In this document: piece after piece, positions 37,246 through 46,387 of the stretch
Numbering within the stretch: position 1 is the stretch's first letter
Layout of the letters: every line of letters starts with the position of its first letter
Assembly: GCF_045862395.1 (NCBI RefSeq)
Contig: NZ_AP023087.1
Location: 1,550,001-1,614,000 of the forward strand
Reading direction: 5' to 3'
Source of the DNA: Marinicellulosiphila megalodicopiae
GTDB taxonomy: Bacteria; Pseudomonadota; Gammaproteobacteria; Pseudomonadales; Natronospirillaceae
DNA length: 64,000 nt
Translations under genes and position numbers: made by a program
The notes under the pieces: generated by a model
What the model was told of the DNA's origin: nothing
Databases searched by the model: none
The model's input: the letters and a program-made list of their open reading frames with translations, nothing else

Positions 37246-38279
37246 TAGAACTCTCCTTTATCAGTATCACTGCTTGAGATATCCATCGCCAAAATCATTT
37301 CATTAAACATGGCGCTTTTGGAGATGGCGCGAATTTTTTGGCTATAATTAGGATCCGTTGCGTACCCAGATTGTTGAATATTTTCAATGTATTGATTTGG
37401 GTTGGCTAGGGCATTTTGATAACGTTCACTGCCTTTAATAAATTCAACATAATCTTTAAACGATTCAGAAAAATTATCATAGACTCTAAACTCATCCATT
37501 ACATTTTTTTTGATTCCGTTTTCATATTCATGAGTCATGACTTCTGCTGTTTTGCCTTCCCATGAATCTTTGCTTTTAATACCAAATAAATTAAAACTTA
37601 TTTCTCCATCATTATTGTTAAATATTTTTTGACCCCATCCGGTTTCTAATGCTGCTTGAGCTAATAAAATTTTAGGATTGATATTTAAGTTTTCTGCTGC
37701 ATCTTTTGCCATTGGCCAGAGTGTTTTTACAAAATCCATAGGTGAGTCAATGGTGCGTTTTTCATGATATTCTTGAGCGGTTGAATCGGTTTTTCCAAGT
37801 TTGGGTTTATTAATAAAAATATCCAATGGATTTAAATGTTTATAATGATCTAATCCTTTGTAATCTTTATCGTTCAGTGTTCGAATGGAGTTGTCACCAA
37901 GATTAAAGCCTTGATTTGCTTCATCAATAGTATTTAATTGAATGGATGCTAAATCTTCAGGGCTTGATGCTTTTGATTTTAATTGTTCGTATAAAACATC
38001 AGCAACGCCGAATCCACCTTGTTGGGACAGAGTTAAACTTAATTGTTCATCATACATGTCCTGATAAAAATCCGTCTCTTGCGAGTTAAACATAGAATCT
38101 TTACCTAATACTTCGTTTGCTTGGCGCATAGAGCTGAGCATCATGTTCACAAACATTGATTCGAATTGCTTTGCCACTTGTTGTAAAGCGCCATCTTCAT
38201 CACTTTTACTTTGTGTTTTTAAGCTGTTTAATCCTGCTAAGTCATTGTAGACAAAGGCACGGTCAATATTTGCTGTCAT
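37245..38279 (-). CDS. flgJ: FlgJ: flagellar rod scaffold with peptidoglycan hydrolase domain
   Basis: The N-terminal part (VAKQFESMFVNMMLSSMRQ) caps the growing rod; the C-terminal glucosaminidase domain (LAQAALETGWGQ with catalytic Glu, NLFGIKS, RVYDNFSESFKDYVEF) opens the peptidoglycan. The frame continues 62 codons upstream to a GTG, but that sequence is unlike FlgJ, and the ATG at 38279 gives a typical N-terminus (344 aa). No good ribosome-binding site precedes it. In most relatives flgJ follows flgI; here the upstream neighbour is a divergent rhomboid gene, so flgJKL stands alone. Confidence 0.92.
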   Translation of the reverse strand: MTANIDRAFVYNDLAGLNSLKTQSKSDEDGALQQVAKQFESMFVNMMLSSMRQANEVLGKDSMFNSQETDFYQDMYDEQLSLTLSQQGGFGVADVLYEQLKSKASSPEDLASIQLNTIDEANQGFNLGDNSIRTLNDKDYKGLDHYKHLNPLDIFINKPKLGKTDSTAQEYHEKRTIDSPMDFVKTLWPMAKDAAENLNINPKILLAQAALETGWGQKIFNNNDGEISFNLFGIKSKDSWEGKTAEVMTHEYENGIKKNVMDEFRVYDNFSESFKDYVEFIKGSERYQNALANPNQYIENIQQSGYATDPNYSQKIRAISKSAMFNEMILAMDISSSDTDKGEF

Positions 38280-38479
38280 GTGGCCAACTTTTGCCGCTGT
38301 GGGCAGATTGTCAAAGATATATCTTCCAAAGCAAAAGCTGTTCCTAATAATTAAACTCAATGAGTGTAAAAATAAAATATCCATACGGTAAGTAGCATTT
38401 AATTTACAGTTAAAGGACATTAAGTTAGATAAAACGCTGGTAGAATAGGGTGAATCGAATTTCACTCGTTGGAAAATAA

Positions 38480-38495
38480 TGTGAAATCTGTCACA
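38480..38495. promoter_or_regulatory. Perfect CRP/Vfr-type site between flgJ and the rhomboid gene
   Basis: TGTGA (38480-38484), six bases, TCACA (38491-38495) matches the CRP consensus core exactly, and flanking A/T adds to the symmetry. Its centre is about 50 bases before the rhomboid ATG; with the TAAAAT at 38514-38519 as -10 it would lie near -40, the position of class II activation. It could also act on flgJ. Confidence 0.75.
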
Positions 38496-38537
38496 ATGCG
38501 TAAATTAGCGATTTAAAATTTAACTTAGGAAAAGTGC

Positions 38538-39944
38538 ATGATTCTATTACCTACTGAAAAACGCTTAGATTGGTTGCGTGCGCCAATAGTGTTAATGAGT
38601 ATTGTTTTTTTAAATATTGCTGTATTTTTTTTGTATCAAACTCAAGATGCTAAAAAATATTCTGATGCTTTACATCAATACACTCAAGGACAAACCAATT
38701 TTTTTGCAAATGAACGATCTGCTTATTTTGATTATTATCCTGATTACTATGATTCAGTGGATCAAATCACTCCTTACGAAATTTTATTTGACGATGAGTT
38801 TTATATTTATTTTAAGGAAAATTCTTATATTGAAATGGATCAATGGCAATATGATAATTATTTTTATCAAAGAGATGAAATTCAAAAATTAATATTATCA
38901 AACAGTGCATCGTCATTTGGTTATATACCCAGTAATTTCGAAATCACTCGTGTATTTACTCATATGTTTTTACATGGGGATATATTTCACTTGTTGGGTA
39001 ATTTATTTTTCTTGGTACTGTGTGGGTTTGCAGTAGAAGCAGCTATTGGGCATTTACGTTTTTTATTATTTTATATGATTTCGGGCATTGGGGCTGTATT
39101 CGCTTTTGCATTATTTGATTTAAATAGTACTACTGCGTTGATTGGTGCGTCAGGGGCCATTTCTGGTGTGATGGCAATGTATCTTGTTGTTTTTAAACTC
39201 AAAAAGATAGAGTTTTTTTATTGGTTTTATTTTTTCGTTGGATACTTTAAAGCACCCGCGTTATTAATTTTACCCATTTATATTGCAAATGAAATCTATC
39301 AATATTTGACTATGGAAGGATCGAATGTCGCGTTTATGGCCCATGCTGGTGGGTTTGTAACTGGTGCGATTTGTTTGGGGGGAGTGCAATTAATATATCC
39401 TAAAACAATTGATATCGAATATATCGAAGAAGATGATGTTGAATTTGAGCGTTTGCAAAAACTTGATGCTATTTATAATCGCATTGAAGCTTATCGATTT
39501 AAAGAGGCAAGTCGATTAATTCGTACTTATCAAATGGAATATGAAGACGATGAAAATTTAAAGTTAATTCATTACCATATGCTTGGTCTGCAACAGACGC
39601 AAGAGGCTAAAAATAGCAGAACACGACTTGCTATAAATTTGCTATCGCAAAAGAAAATCGAAAATAAAAATTTACCTACAATTGCTAATATTTGGTCAAA
39701 TAATTCAGAAGTAAAAAATCAAATGGATTTAGAAAAGTTACGCCGATTAGCGTGGCGTTTATGCGATTATAAAGATTTACAACACGCTGAAGAAATTACT
39801 GTACATCTAGTAGAAAACAAAAATGACGATTCGATTATTGCATTACTACAAAAACTAGCTAAAGAATTTGCTGAACAAAATAATCAACCTAAACGAATAA
39901 AATACTTAAAGTTAGCTCAATCTATTCACGCTCAGGGAATGTAA
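38538..39944 (+). CDS. Rhomboid-family intramembrane serine protease with C-terminal helical domain
   Basis: A 468-aa rhomboid protease that should cleave transmembrane substrates within the bilayer. After an N-terminal helix (about 17-34) and an acidic Tyr/Asp-rich extracytoplasmic segment (about 40-125) comes the rhomboid core: HMFLHGDIFHLLGNLFFL, the nucleophile Ser in GASGAISG, and the partner His in MAHAGGFVTGAI. About 180 residues of predicted helices follow (about 290-468), with TPR-like character. The next gene starts one base after the stop, so the pair is one operon. Confidence 0.9.
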   Translation: MILLPTEKRLDWLRAPIVLMSIVFLNIAVFFLYQTQDAKKYSDALHQYTQGQTNFFANERSAYFDYYPDYYDSVDQITPYEILFDDEFYIYFKENSYIEMDQWQYDNYFYQRDEIQKLILSNSASSFGYIPSNFEITRVFTHMFLHGDIFHLLGNLFFLVLCGFAVEAAIGHLRFLLFYMISGIGAVFAFALFDLNSTTALIGASGAISGVMAMYLVVFKLKKIEFFYWFYFFVGYFKAPALLILPIYIANEIYQYLTMEGSNVAFMAHAGGFVTGAICLGGVQLIYPKTIDIEYIEEDDVEFERLQKLDAIYNRIEAYRFKEASRLIRTYQMEYEDDENLKLIHYHMLGLQQTQEAKNSRTRLAINLLSQKKIENKNLPTIANIWSNNSEVKNQMDLEKLRRLAWRLCDYKDLQHAEEITVHLVENKNDDSIIALLQKLAKEFAEQNNQPKRIKYLKLAQSIHAQGM

Positions 39945-39945
39945 C

Positions 39946-41682
39946 ATGATTCATTGCAAATACCACCCAAGTAAAGACGCGACCTATTTTTGCAAAGTTT
40001 GTAATGTGGATTGTTGTGACCAATGTACAGATGTGAGCGAATATTTGGACGAAAACCGCTGTTTTAAATGTAATAGCCATATGCAACAGGTGAAACAAAA
40101 TCAAATAAAAAAACCATTTTGGCGTAGACTTCAAGCCAGTTTTCGTTATCCATTAGATATTAAAACTTTAGGTGTCATTGCATTGTTTGTTTTGATATCG
40201 GGTTTGATTCCTTCATTGCCATTTAAATTTATTCTTAGTTTGATTGTGTTTGGCACATTATTTAAGTATTTATTTACCTGTCTTAAACATACCGCCATGG
40301 GAGAGTTTAACCCACCTGATCCAATAGATGCGATTGAAGGTGGCTTTGTACTGGCATTAAAAGTAATTGGTCTTTTTGTGGTGTTGGCTTTTGTCATTAA
40401 ATTTATGTTTGATGTGATCAATTATCAACTTGCAGCAATTGTTACGTTTGCCATTTTTCTATTATTGCCAGCAATCGTTATGGTGTTAGCTTTGACAGAT
40501 TCCTTAGTTGAAGCGTTAAATCCAATGAATGTCATTCACGCTGCCGTTCAATTGGGATTACAGTATCTTGTGTTTCTAGGTTTTATATTTGTCATGATCG
40601 GTTCCGCTGAAGTATTGAATTCAACGATATCTTTAGTGTTTCCTCAAGCTTCCAGTTTTTTATCGGCATGCGTGGGTATTTATTATTTAATAGTTGCGTT
40701 TCATATTATGGGTTATATGGTTTATGAAAACCAAGGTAAGCTTCTAAAGCAAGAATCCATGTTAAATGATAGCGATAAGGATCAAAGAACTCCGGCTCAA
40801 CGAGCATTAGCTAAGGCAAATATCTTTGTAAAAGAAGGATTGTTTAATCATGCTGTTAGTGTATTTGATCAAGGTATAAAAGATTCCCCACAGGATTATC
40901 ATCTACATACTAAGTATTTTGAATTTTTAATGGCTTGCCATGCATCAGATCAAATGTCTAAATTTGGTGGAAGATATTTAAATCTACTTATAAAAACTCA
41001 CCGGAATGAACGAATTTATTCAACCTATAGAAATATATTAGAGTTGACGGGTTCTTTTCAAATTAATTTATTACAAAATAAATTAATTGTTGCTAGAGCA
41101 TGTTATGAGAGGGGGAATAATGTTCAATGTGTGAAGTTGTTAAATGGCGTCCAAAATTTACACAAAGACGATCCGGATTTAATTGAAGCATTTCAATTAT
41201 TACATGATGCATTGATATTTATACCAGGACAGGAAGAAACGGGTAAAAAAGTAAGAGCGCATTTGAAGGCGCTAATTTCAAAGAAAAAAGGTCAGGATTC
41301 ATTAGTTGATCGTAAAGGACTTGTTACTGATACTCGTATAGCTGCAATTAAAAATACAAATGAAACCATGCGTAATCAAACATCAGAATCGTTAGATGAT
41401 AAAATCAAACTTACAAAAAAAGATATGGAACAAGCAAGAAATGAACTTTCTAGAAATCTCAAAATCTCACCTGAAAATTATTTAAAGCAACAAGAAGATT
41501 TAGATGCGCCTTTGACTTTAGAGGGTGAAACTGATCAATCATCAACTTCAAAAGTTCACACGTCCCCCTTTGATTTCGAGTCAACTGAAAAAGAGGAAGG
41601 TTCAGATTCATCAAAACGATCGAATACGTCCAAATCAACCAATAAATATCAAGATGATTTCTCACCAATCGAATTTAATTAA
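39946..41682 (+). CDS. B-box-type zinc-finger membrane protein of unknown function
   Basis: The 578-aa protein starts with a Cys/His-rich B-box-like zinc finger (residues 4-45: CKYHP, CKVCNVDCCDQC, RCFKCNSH). Five or six hydrophobic helices follow (about 65-260), and then a soluble helical, TPR-like region (about 280-430) and a charged tail rich in Ser/Thr/Asp/Lys. B-box proteins are common in eukaryotes and less studied in bacteria; a role in protein contacts at the membrane is an inference. GGA lies seven bases before the ATG, which is one base after the rhomboid stop. Confidence 0.75.
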   Translation: MIHCKYHPSKDATYFCKVCNVDCCDQCTDVSEYLDENRCFKCNSHMQQVKQNQIKKPFWRRLQASFRYPLDIKTLGVIALFVLISGLIPSLPFKFILSLIVFGTLFKYLFTCLKHTAMGEFNPPDPIDAIEGGFVLALKVIGLFVVLAFVIKFMFDVINYQLAAIVTFAIFLLLPAIVMVLALTDSLVEALNPMNVIHAAVQLGLQYLVFLGFIFVMIGSAEVLNSTISLVFPQASSFLSACVGIYYLIVAFHIMGYMVYENQGKLLKQESMLNDSDKDQRTPAQRALAKANIFVKEGLFNHAVSVFDQGIKDSPQDYHLHTKYFEFLMACHASDQMSKFGGRYLNLLIKTHRNERIYSTYRNILELTGSFQINLLQNKLIVARACYERGNNVQCVKLLNGVQNLHKDDPDLIEAFQLLHDALIFIPGQEETGKKVRAHLKALISKKKGQDSLVDRKGLVTDTRIAAIKNTNETMRNQTSESLDDKIKLTKKDMEQARNELSRNLKISPENYLKQQEDLDAPLTLEGETDQSSTSKVHTSPFDFESTEKEEGSDSSKRSNTSKSTNKYQDDFSPIEFN

Positions 41683-41841
41683 TATCCGAATGCCTTACTC
41701 AGTTTAAAAATGCGCTCAATTTTTATTGTAAACTCATTTTTTGCTGATTTTCCAAATCGTTACTTCACAGATTTTAATATTGAAGTAGTGCAAAAATCAT
41801 TCAGCTGATAAGATCTTTCTTTTTAAAATTAAGGTTAGGGC

Positions 41842-44634
41842 GTGTTTGAATTATTAGGATTACTTGGGTTTATCTTTACAGGAGCCTTATTGTTAGGAGT
41901 TATCTTTGCTTGGATTGTTTTTTTTGATCATAAAAAAACAAAACTAAGACTATTTCAGTTAGAGAGTGAACTTGCACAACTTAAATTAAAAAACATTTCT
42001 GAATCCAATTCTGAATCCATTTCTGAATCCAAAGTTGAAGAAGTTGAAGAAGTTGAAGAAGTTGAAAAAGTTGAGCAAATACAAAACTTAATAACCAATT
42101 TAAGTGACACTCAAACACTAATAGATGAAACGACAAAGGTTGACGATGAACAACTATTGCCAAAACCGATCCTTAATGAAAAAGTCAAAAAAAATCCTTC
42201 AGAAAATAGTTTACAACTATCAGAAGTAAACACCTCCCAAGCGTATAAATCGTCTCAACAATCCCGCTTATTCTCTACAACTGAGTCAAAGGTTCATCAA
42301 CCTAATGCAATTGAGCACTTTGTCGCTTGGGTCATTACAAATTGGATGGTGAGTGTTGGTGGTTTAAGTGTTGCCATAGCGGGTGTGTTTTTAGTTAAAT
42401 ATTCAATGGATCAAGGTTATTTAAGCCCAGCTTTAAGAATTAGTTTTTCTATTATGTTTGGATTGATACTTCACGCTGGGGCATATTATTGGATGAAAAA
42501 GTCCAAACAAGTAATAGCATCGATCTCTGCTTTAGCAGGTGCGGGCAGTATCACTATGTACGCTGCCATTTTAGCAGGGTTGCGAATGTACGATATGTTC
42601 CCATCATTGATTGTATTTTTATTGTTGGCTGTCATTTCATTATTAACTATGGCTTTAGCGCTTGTATATGGGCCTATACTAGCGGTTATGGGAATCATTG
42701 GTGCTATGGTTGTTCCATTATTAGTTGGTAGTGATTCTCAGGGCGGTATTAATGATATTTTAATTTATATTCTTGTGATCAGCGCATCGGCTCAATTTTT
42801 AATTAAAAAAGTGAATCGTTCTTGGTTGCATATTTTAGTATTAGTGGGTGCTTTAATTTGGTGGGCACTGACGTTTACTCATTTTTTAACGCCTTTTAGT
42901 CATCTATATTTGACCGGTTTATTATATTTGTTTGTCTCAATACCCTATGCAAATTATTCATTAATGCAATGCTTTATGCCAATCAATATTCAACCAGATC
43001 AAGTTTCGACAAATGTCTTTCAAAAATTAACATTAGGATGTCAGCTGTATTTACTACCAATAATAACCATTGGTGGTATTTTAATTGCGCAATGCATTTC
43101 AATTATTTATGAGCCTAATTGGACGCGTTCACTATTGATTTGGTTGCCTATGTTTACAATTTTATTGTTTATATATAGAGCTAACTCCGTTTTAAGATTG
43201 TTGCCTTGGGTGATGTTTTTAGGTTATTTAATCAGTATCTTTATTACCAGTTTATTTGCTTCAAATTTACACACAGACAATATAATAGTGCTGTATTTAA
43301 GTATTGCTTTATTGATGTCTTTGACACTGTTTACTAATAGAGTGAATTTAATAAATCAAGTAAACAGGGTGATTTGCTATGAAGATGCCATGCAATCTGC
43401 ACTGATGGTATTTGCTCCGTTAATGAGTATCGCTTTAATATATTGGTCATTTGAATCTCAATTAACCTTATTTAATTGGGCGATTTTGAGTTTATTAATA
43501 GGTTTAAGTTATTTGGCTTCATCGCTAAATCAATTACAAAAAAACAATCCATCAATATTAGTAATATGGAGCATGATTGCCTCCCATTTTGCGTTTGCTA
43601 TGACATTTGTAATGTGTTTTGAACAATTCTATTTAACTTTAGCATTGGCTTGTCAGGTACTTTCGTTAGTGTGGATGTTTAAACGGTATCAACTAAATCA
43701 TGTGAATTTTTTAGTAAAAGCACTTTTGGCTGTCATTATAATTCGTTTAACTTTTAACCCTTGGTTGGCGCAGTATGATAGTACGGTTCATTGGACATTA
43801 TTTACTTATGGCGGCTCTGTTTTATTGTTATTTATAGCAAGTAGAATTTGTGTTGAAACTAAATTAAGACAATGGCTAGAAGCAGCCACATTACATGTCT
43901 TTGTATTATTTTTTAACGCAGAGATGCGTTACTGGTTATATGATGGTGATATTTTTAGTTATGCATTTAGTTTTACAGAGGTGTATTTAAATATGCTGAT
44001 GTTTGGCTCTGTGGCTTGTGTGTATCACGTGCGTAGTAAATTTGCACAAAGTCTTAAAGCAATCTACCAAATAGCTTCACAAATATTAATTGCATTAAGT
44101 GTGGTGAGTTATTTTATTATTTTAATTCCTAAAAACCCATTGTGGAATGTTGATGCCATTTCATCTTTTCCAATTTTCAATGGTTTATTGCTGTCATTTG
44201 GGTTGGCTACGGTATTGTGGTTTGCAGTTAGTAAAGTGTTTGAACAAAAATATCAAACTGGATTTAAAGCTTTAGCTGCTTTTTCGGGATTTGTTTATAT
44301 TTCTATGAATATCCACCATTTATGGCAGGGGCAATTAAATATTGAAGCGAATATTTCAATAGCAGAACAGTACACGTATTCCATAGTCTGGTTGGTTATA
44401 GCGGTGTCAGTGTTTGTTCGTTCAATTTTAAAAGATCAAACTGCGCTATATAAAGTGGCGGTAAGTTTTTTGTTATTTGTTATTGGTAAAATATTCATAA
44501 TGGATATGAATGCTCTGGAAGGGATTTTAAGAATTTTATCATTCTTAGGACTTGGATTATGTTTGTTAGCTTTAGCTGCATTACATAATTGGTTAAAGAA
44601 TTTGAATAGCTCAGATGAGAAAGCGCTAAATTAA
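41842..44634 (+). CDS. DUF2339 polytopic membrane protein
   Basis: A 930-aa protein with one N-terminal transmembrane helix, a Glu/Val/Ser-rich linker (about 40-140), and more than twenty hydrophobic segments from about 155 to the end, including the DUF2339 landmark FVAWVITNWMVSVGGLSVAIAG. The function of DUF2339 is not known. The start is GTG at 41842, with AAGG seven bases upstream and no nearby ATG. It lies 159 nt after the B-box gene and may share its transcript; no terminator was seen between them. Confidence 0.85.
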   Translation: MFELLGLLGFIFTGALLLGVIFAWIVFFDHKKTKLRLFQLESELAQLKLKNISESNSESISESKVEEVEEVEEVEKVEQIQNLITNLSDTQTLIDETTKVDDEQLLPKPILNEKVKKNPSENSLQLSEVNTSQAYKSSQQSRLFSTTESKVHQPNAIEHFVAWVITNWMVSVGGLSVAIAGVFLVKYSMDQGYLSPALRISFSIMFGLILHAGAYYWMKKSKQVIASISALAGAGSITMYAAILAGLRMYDMFPSLIVFLLLAVISLLTMALALVYGPILAVMGIIGAMVVPLLVGSDSQGGINDILIYILVISASAQFLIKKVNRSWLHILVLVGALIWWALTFTHFLTPFSHLYLTGLLYLFVSIPYANYSLMQCFMPINIQPDQVSTNVFQKLTLGCQLYLLPIITIGGILIAQCISIIYEPNWTRSLLIWLPMFTILLFIYRANSVLRLLPWVMFLGYLISIFITSLFASNLHTDNIIVLYLSIALLMSLTLFTNRVNLINQVNRVICYEDAMQSALMVFAPLMSIALIYWSFESQLTLFNWAILSLLIGLSYLASSLNQLQKNNPSILVIWSMIASHFAFAMTFVMCFEQFYLTLALACQVLSLVWMFKRYQLNHVNFLVKALLAVIIIRLTFNPWLAQYDSTVHWTLFTYGGSVLLLFIASRICVETKLRQWLEAATLHVFVLFFNAEMRYWLYDGDIFSYAFSFTEVYLNMLMFGSVACVYHVRSKFAQSLKAIYQIASQILIALSVVSYFIILIPKNPLWNVDAISSFPIFNGLLLSFGLATVLWFAVSKVFEQKYQTGFKALAAFSGFVYISMNIHHLWQGQLNIEANISIAEQYTYSIVWLVIAVSVFVRSILKDQTALYKVAVSFLLFVIGKIFIMDMNALEGILRILSFLGLGLCLLALAALHNWLKNLNSSDEKALN
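41998..42069 (+). repeat. Short in-frame tandem repeats in the DUF2339 linker
   Basis: Three copies of a 12-bp unit (TCTGAATCCAWW) are followed by four copies of a 9-bp unit (GTTGAAGAA, the last with one change). They encode Ser-Glu-Ser and Val-Glu-Glu repeats in the acidic linker behind the first transmembrane helix. Confidence 0.9.
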
Positions 44635-44654
44635 ATGGTTTAGGTTGTGTGTGA

Positions 44655-44692
44655 ATAAAAAAACGAGCCACCGATCACGTTGACTCGTTTTA
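44655..44692 (-). terminator. Terminator between the DUF2339 gene and gshA
   Basis: AAACGAG (44661-44667) pairs with CTCGTTT (44684-44690), extended by two inner pairs after one mismatch. The reverse strand continues into seven T, so it fits gshA best; for the forward strand the T run is short. Confidence 0.75.
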
Positions 44693-44703
44693 CATGTAAA
44701 AAA

Positions 44704-46263
44704 TCAGCCGTTTAAGTATTCTTTTAAAAATACATCAAAACTCACATTATCAGTAGATTCAATCTCTTTTTGATCAATGATTGATTGCTCACTGAGTTGA
44801 TTAAATGCCTTTTGGGTAACCTCAGGTAAGTCTAGTTTTTGAAAATACGCTTTATGTTCATTCGCCAAACTTTGTCCTGCTTTTAAAAATGAACCTTGAT
44901 GTGCGCTTATATGTTTAAGCAATAAATAAGATGGCGTATATTTATTATCATGAACTTTTTTAAACTGTTGTTGGATTGCCTCTTTAGTACCAGTTTCAAA
45001 ATTTTCAACAACATCTGCAATATCATTTAAACTTTTGAAAATAGTTTCAGCTTGTTTAATCAGAGGTGTTTCTACATTATCAATTAGCAGTGTTAAGTTT
45101 TGATCACGGCCACGTTGCGTGACTCTTTTTGTATTTTCAGCCACTTCTTCACATTCAATGTCATCTATTTTGTCTTGTTCGGATAATAAACAATATGTTA
45201 AAAAGACATCGAGAAATTTCATTTGGCTTTCGTCTATCCCGCAAGGCATGAACGGATTTAAATCTAAACATCGTACTTCAATATATTGAACGCCTCGGTC
45301 TCGTAATGCTGCAATGGGTTTTTCACCGGAATTAGCAACACGTTTTGGGCGAATATCGCTGTAATATTCGTTCTCGATTTGTAAAATGTTTTCATTTAAT
45401 TGCTTGGCTTGATCTCCATCTTTTAATCCGATTTTTTGATATTTAGGGTAAATGGTTTTGATGGCTTTGCTTAATGACGCTGTATAATTTTCTAGCGTGT
45501 TATAACAAATATTTAAAGATGATTGTGCGTTGTTTGAATAACCAATATCACTCATACGCAAACTTGTGGCCATAGGCAAAAAATCGGTGTCTTCGCTTAA
45601 TGTTTCTAATTTAACTTGTTCGCCAGTTTTAAAGCTTTTGTCTAAAGCTGGTGATGCACCAAATAAGTAAAGTAGTAACCAAGAGTGGCGACGAAATCCA
45701 CGAATTAAATGAAAATATTGTCTTGATATGAAACTTTGCATATCTTCTGTGTTGCCTTTGTGTTCACTAAAGGCTTTCCAAAAATCATCAGAAAATGAAA
45801 AGTTAAAATGCAAACCTGCAATTGCTTGCATCATTCTGCCATAACGATGCCATAGACCATGGCGATATGCCGTTTTTAGCTGTCCTATATTAGAGCTGCC
45901 ATATTGGGCGATATTTATAGCAAGCTCATTAGGCACAAAATTTGGCATGCTAGCAGGCCATATTGTTTGTTCGCCAAGATGTTGATAGGAGAATTGATGC
46001 AATTGAGTTAAATGCTCGATGGCATCTTTTGGTTTTTTAAAAACAGGGGTAATAAATTCAAGTAAGCTTTCTGAATAATCAGTGGTAATACTTGGGTGCG
46101 TTAATGTAGAACCTAATGCTTGTGGATGTGAATTGTCGGCAATTTTACCGCTTGCTTCGGTACGTAGACCTTCTTTCTCGATGCCATGAAAAAAACTTAC
46201 GACATCTTCGCTTTGCTTGGAAAGCCAATCTAAATTACTTTGAAAGTCCAATAGGATACCCAT
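44704..46263 (-). CDS. gshA: Glutamate-cysteine ligase GshA
   Basis: GshA joins glutamate and cysteine to gamma-glutamylcysteine, the first and controlling step of glutathione synthesis. At 519 aa it is the proteobacterial type 1 enzyme: HGIEKEGLRT near residue 26, ALGSTLTHPSITTDYSESLLEFITP, AQYGSSNIG, YLFGASPA, and IEVRCLDLNPF. No clear ribosome-binding site precedes the ATG. It is divergent from ppc across 124 bases. Confidence 0.96.
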   Translation of the reverse strand: MGILLDFQSNLDWLSKQSEDVVSFFHGIEKEGLRTEASGKIADNSHPQALGSTLTHPSITTDYSESLLEFITPVFKKPKDAIEHLTQLHQFSYQHLGEQTIWPASMPNFVPNELAINIAQYGSSNIGQLKTAYRHGLWHRYGRMMQAIAGLHFNFSFSDDFWKAFSEHKGNTEDMQSFISRQYFHLIRGFRRHSWLLLYLFGASPALDKSFKTGEQVKLETLSEDTDFLPMATSLRMSDIGYSNNAQSSLNICYNTLENYTASLSKAIKTIYPKYQKIGLKDGDQAKQLNENILQIENEYYSDIRPKRVANSGEKPIAALRDRGVQYIEVRCLDLNPFMPCGIDESQMKFLDVFLTYCLLSEQDKIDDIECEEVAENTKRVTQRGRDQNLTLLIDNVETPLIKQAETIFKSLNDIADVVENFETGTKEAIQQQFKKVHDNKYTPSYLLLKHISAHQGSFLKAGQSLANEHKAYFQKLDLPEVTQKAFNQLSEQSIIDQKEIESTDNVSFDVFLKEYLNG

Positions 46264-46284
46264 TGTAGAATTTTGTCAAATGAA

Positions 46285-46299
46285 GCCCTGATATAGGGC
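46285..46299. promoter_or_regulatory. Palindrome 1 of the gshA/ppc intergenic region
   Basis: GCCCT-GATAT-AGGGC, a perfect five-base inverted repeat 22 to 36 bases upstream of the gshA ATG. It resembles palindrome 2 near ppc and may be an operator or an RNA hairpin. Confidence 0.4.
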
Positions 46300-46343
46300 G
46301 AAAGAACTATTTTTCAAGTCAACCATTTAAAAAAAAGTGAAAC

Positions 46344-46359
46344 ACCCTTATATTAGGGT
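46344..46359. promoter_or_regulatory. Palindrome 2 of the gshA/ppc intergenic region
   Basis: ACCCT-TATATT-AGGGT, with the same CCCT/AGGG arms as palindrome 1 and an A/T-rich centre that could be part of a -10 element. It lies 29 to 44 bases before the ppc start. Confidence 0.4.
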
Positions 46360-46387
46360 TTCATAAATATTTTCAATGAGGATCAAA

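Noticed and set aside
38280..38465. 62-codon N-terminal extension of flgJ or a remnant of flgI
   Set aside because: The translated sequence resembles neither FlgJ nor FlgI, and the GTG start lacks a ribosome-binding site.
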